Below, one piece after another: positions 53,317-53,958 of a stretch of 53,958 bases of DNA (positions are counted from its first letter, which is position 1; each line of letters begins with the position of its first letter). The position numbers and the translations under genes were made by a program. Source of the stretch: Phycisphaerales bacterium. GTDB taxonomy: Bacteria; Planctomycetota; Phycisphaerae; Phycisphaerales; SM1A02. The notes under the pieces were generated by a model that was given only the letters and a program-made list of their open reading frames with translations, was not told the origin of the DNA and did not search any database. The DNA is taken from positions 1 to 53,958 of the forward strand of contig JAQWTL010000029.1 of the NCBI GenBank assembly GCA_029242715.1. The letters run 5' to 3'.

Positions 53317-53958
53317 CTACCACGGCAGTCGTTCGAGATCGACATTGCCCCCACTCAAGATCAGGCCAACTCTGCTGCCGGCAGGAACCGGGAAGCGTGG
53401 TGACAGTGCTGCAGCCAACGGCGTTGCGCCGCTAGGCTCTACCACCGTCTTGGCACGTTCCCAAAGCAGTCGCATCGCGATGATGACTTCCGCGTCATCT
53501 ACAGTGATGATGGTCTCAAGGTGATCCCGAAGGATCGGCCAGGTCAATTGCCCCAGGCTCGTGAGCAAGCCATCACAGATCGTGTCTGGACTTGTCTGAG
53601 GAATCAGTTCGCCAGCGGCGAGAGATCTCGCAGCATCATCTGCGCCGGCAGGCTCGACACCGATCAAACGTGTCGATGGTGATAATGCCTTCATTGACAG
53701 GCATGTGCCCGACATCAGCCCACCACCACCGACCGGAACGACTACGGCATCGAGTTCACCAGAATCTTCAAGAAGCTCGATCGCTGCGGTGGCCTGACCA
53801 GCAATGATTCTCGCATCATCGTAGGGATGAATGAAGGTGGCTCCGGTTTCTTCAACGATCCGTGCCGCCGTTGTTTCACGAGCTTCCAGTGTTGGTTCAC
53901 AAGGAACCACATTGGCGCCGTAACCCTCGACCGCTCGGCGTTTCACCGCCGGCGCCGT
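53317..53958 (-). CDS. Threonine/serine dehydratase-like PLP enzyme, C-terminal part (cut by window end)
   Basis: About 213 residues at the C-terminal side are visible; the N-terminus with the PLP lysine lies beyond the window. The reading starts TAPAVKRRAVEGYGANVV, typical of the threonine dehydratase/serine racemase fold after the active-site region. The phosphate/glycine loop PVGGGGLMSGTCLS, LIGVEPAGADDAARSL, VVEPSGATPLAA and the last strand VGLILSGGNVDLERL are intact. There is no ACT domain after it, so it is the short (catabolic or racemase-like) type. It converges on the lipoprotein gene with three bases between stops. Confidence 0.88.
   Translation of the reverse strand, partial: TAPAVKRRAVEGYGANVVPCEPTLEARETTAARIVEETGATFIHPYDDARIIAGQATAAIELLEDSGELDAVVVPVGGGGLMSGTCLSMKALSPSTRLIGVEPAGADDAARSLAAGELIPQTSPDTICDGLLTSLGQLTWPILRDHLETIITVDDAEVIIAMRLLWERAKTVVEPSGATPLAAALSPRFPVPAGSRVGLILSGGNVDLERLPW

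Overview
This window looks like a chromosomal stretch from a member of the Planctomycetota, most likely the class Phycisphaerae. That is inferred from gene content, not from a database search. The markers are secreted parallel beta-helix proteins that end in dockerin-like EF-hand repeats, a pseudopilin with an H-x9-DG-type 'FGDGHVDF' motif, a futalosine-pathway radical SAM enzyme (MqnC), a small CxxC protein of planctomycetal type, and a complete bacterial topoisomerase VI gene pair. Genes are dense and almost all are chromosomal housekeeping genes. I see no insertion sequence, integrase, prophage, CRISPR array or rRNA.

Layout. 1-3.7 kb: two secreted beta-helix/dockerin proteins, a small membrane protein and tRNA-Arg(TCT). 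3.7-4.4 kb: about 830 bases without a large gene, holding a strongly folded RNA-like element of about 150 nt and a possible 35-residue membrane peptide. 4.4-6.2 kb: a HisN-like phosphatase, a tRNA with CAT anticodon and a membrane protein. 6.2-8.3 kb (minus): two lipoproteins and a pseudopilin in one overlapping operon. 8.4-12.8 kb: pheT (without its usual N-terminal tRNA-binding domain), a cyclodeaminase-family protein, a small CxxC protein and mqnC. 12.8-15.5 kb (minus): an epimerase fused to a decayed HAD domain, then ilvE. 15.6-19.6 kb: a large secreted protein, a Lon N-domain protein and a Tat-type lipoprotein amidase. 19.9-24.6 kb: gyrB, queC and a polyprenyl-phosphate sugar transferase. 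24.6-32.2 kb: a DnaJ-like protein, tatC, tadA, truD, a bifunctional-nuclease-family protein, metK, an RsmB-like methyltransferase and a PtsN-like EIIA. 32.2-36.1 kb (minus): a polyferredoxin/TPR fusion, a sigma-70 factor and ndk. 36.4-39.4 kb: topoisomerase VI B and A. 39.4-43.7 kb: an ANTAR response regulator facing a histidine kinase that lies downstream of rpsO-pnp. 43.9-46.3 kb: a class I aminotransferase and prfB with a programmed +1 frameshift. 46.4-53.3 kb: a Cys-rich exported protein, a TolC/HlyD/MacB-type export system with two FtsX permeases, and a lipoprotein. 53.3 kb to the end: the C-terminal part of a threonine dehydratase-like enzyme.

Functional themes. Translation and RNA metabolism are heavily represented (pheT, tadA, truD, queC, rsmB, prfB, rpsO, pnp, metK). 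Two type II topoisomerase systems are present: gyrase (gyrB) and an archaeal/plant-type topoisomerase VI whose subunits both carry lysine-rich tails. Several conserved proteins have unusual architectures: PheT lacks a domain, TatC has an enlarged loop, the epimerase is fused to a pseudo-phosphatase, and the polyferredoxin carries a TPR tail. The most promising items for follow-up are the topoisomerase VI operon, the structured RNA near 4.0 kb, the Cys-rich/export cluster and the fusion proteins.
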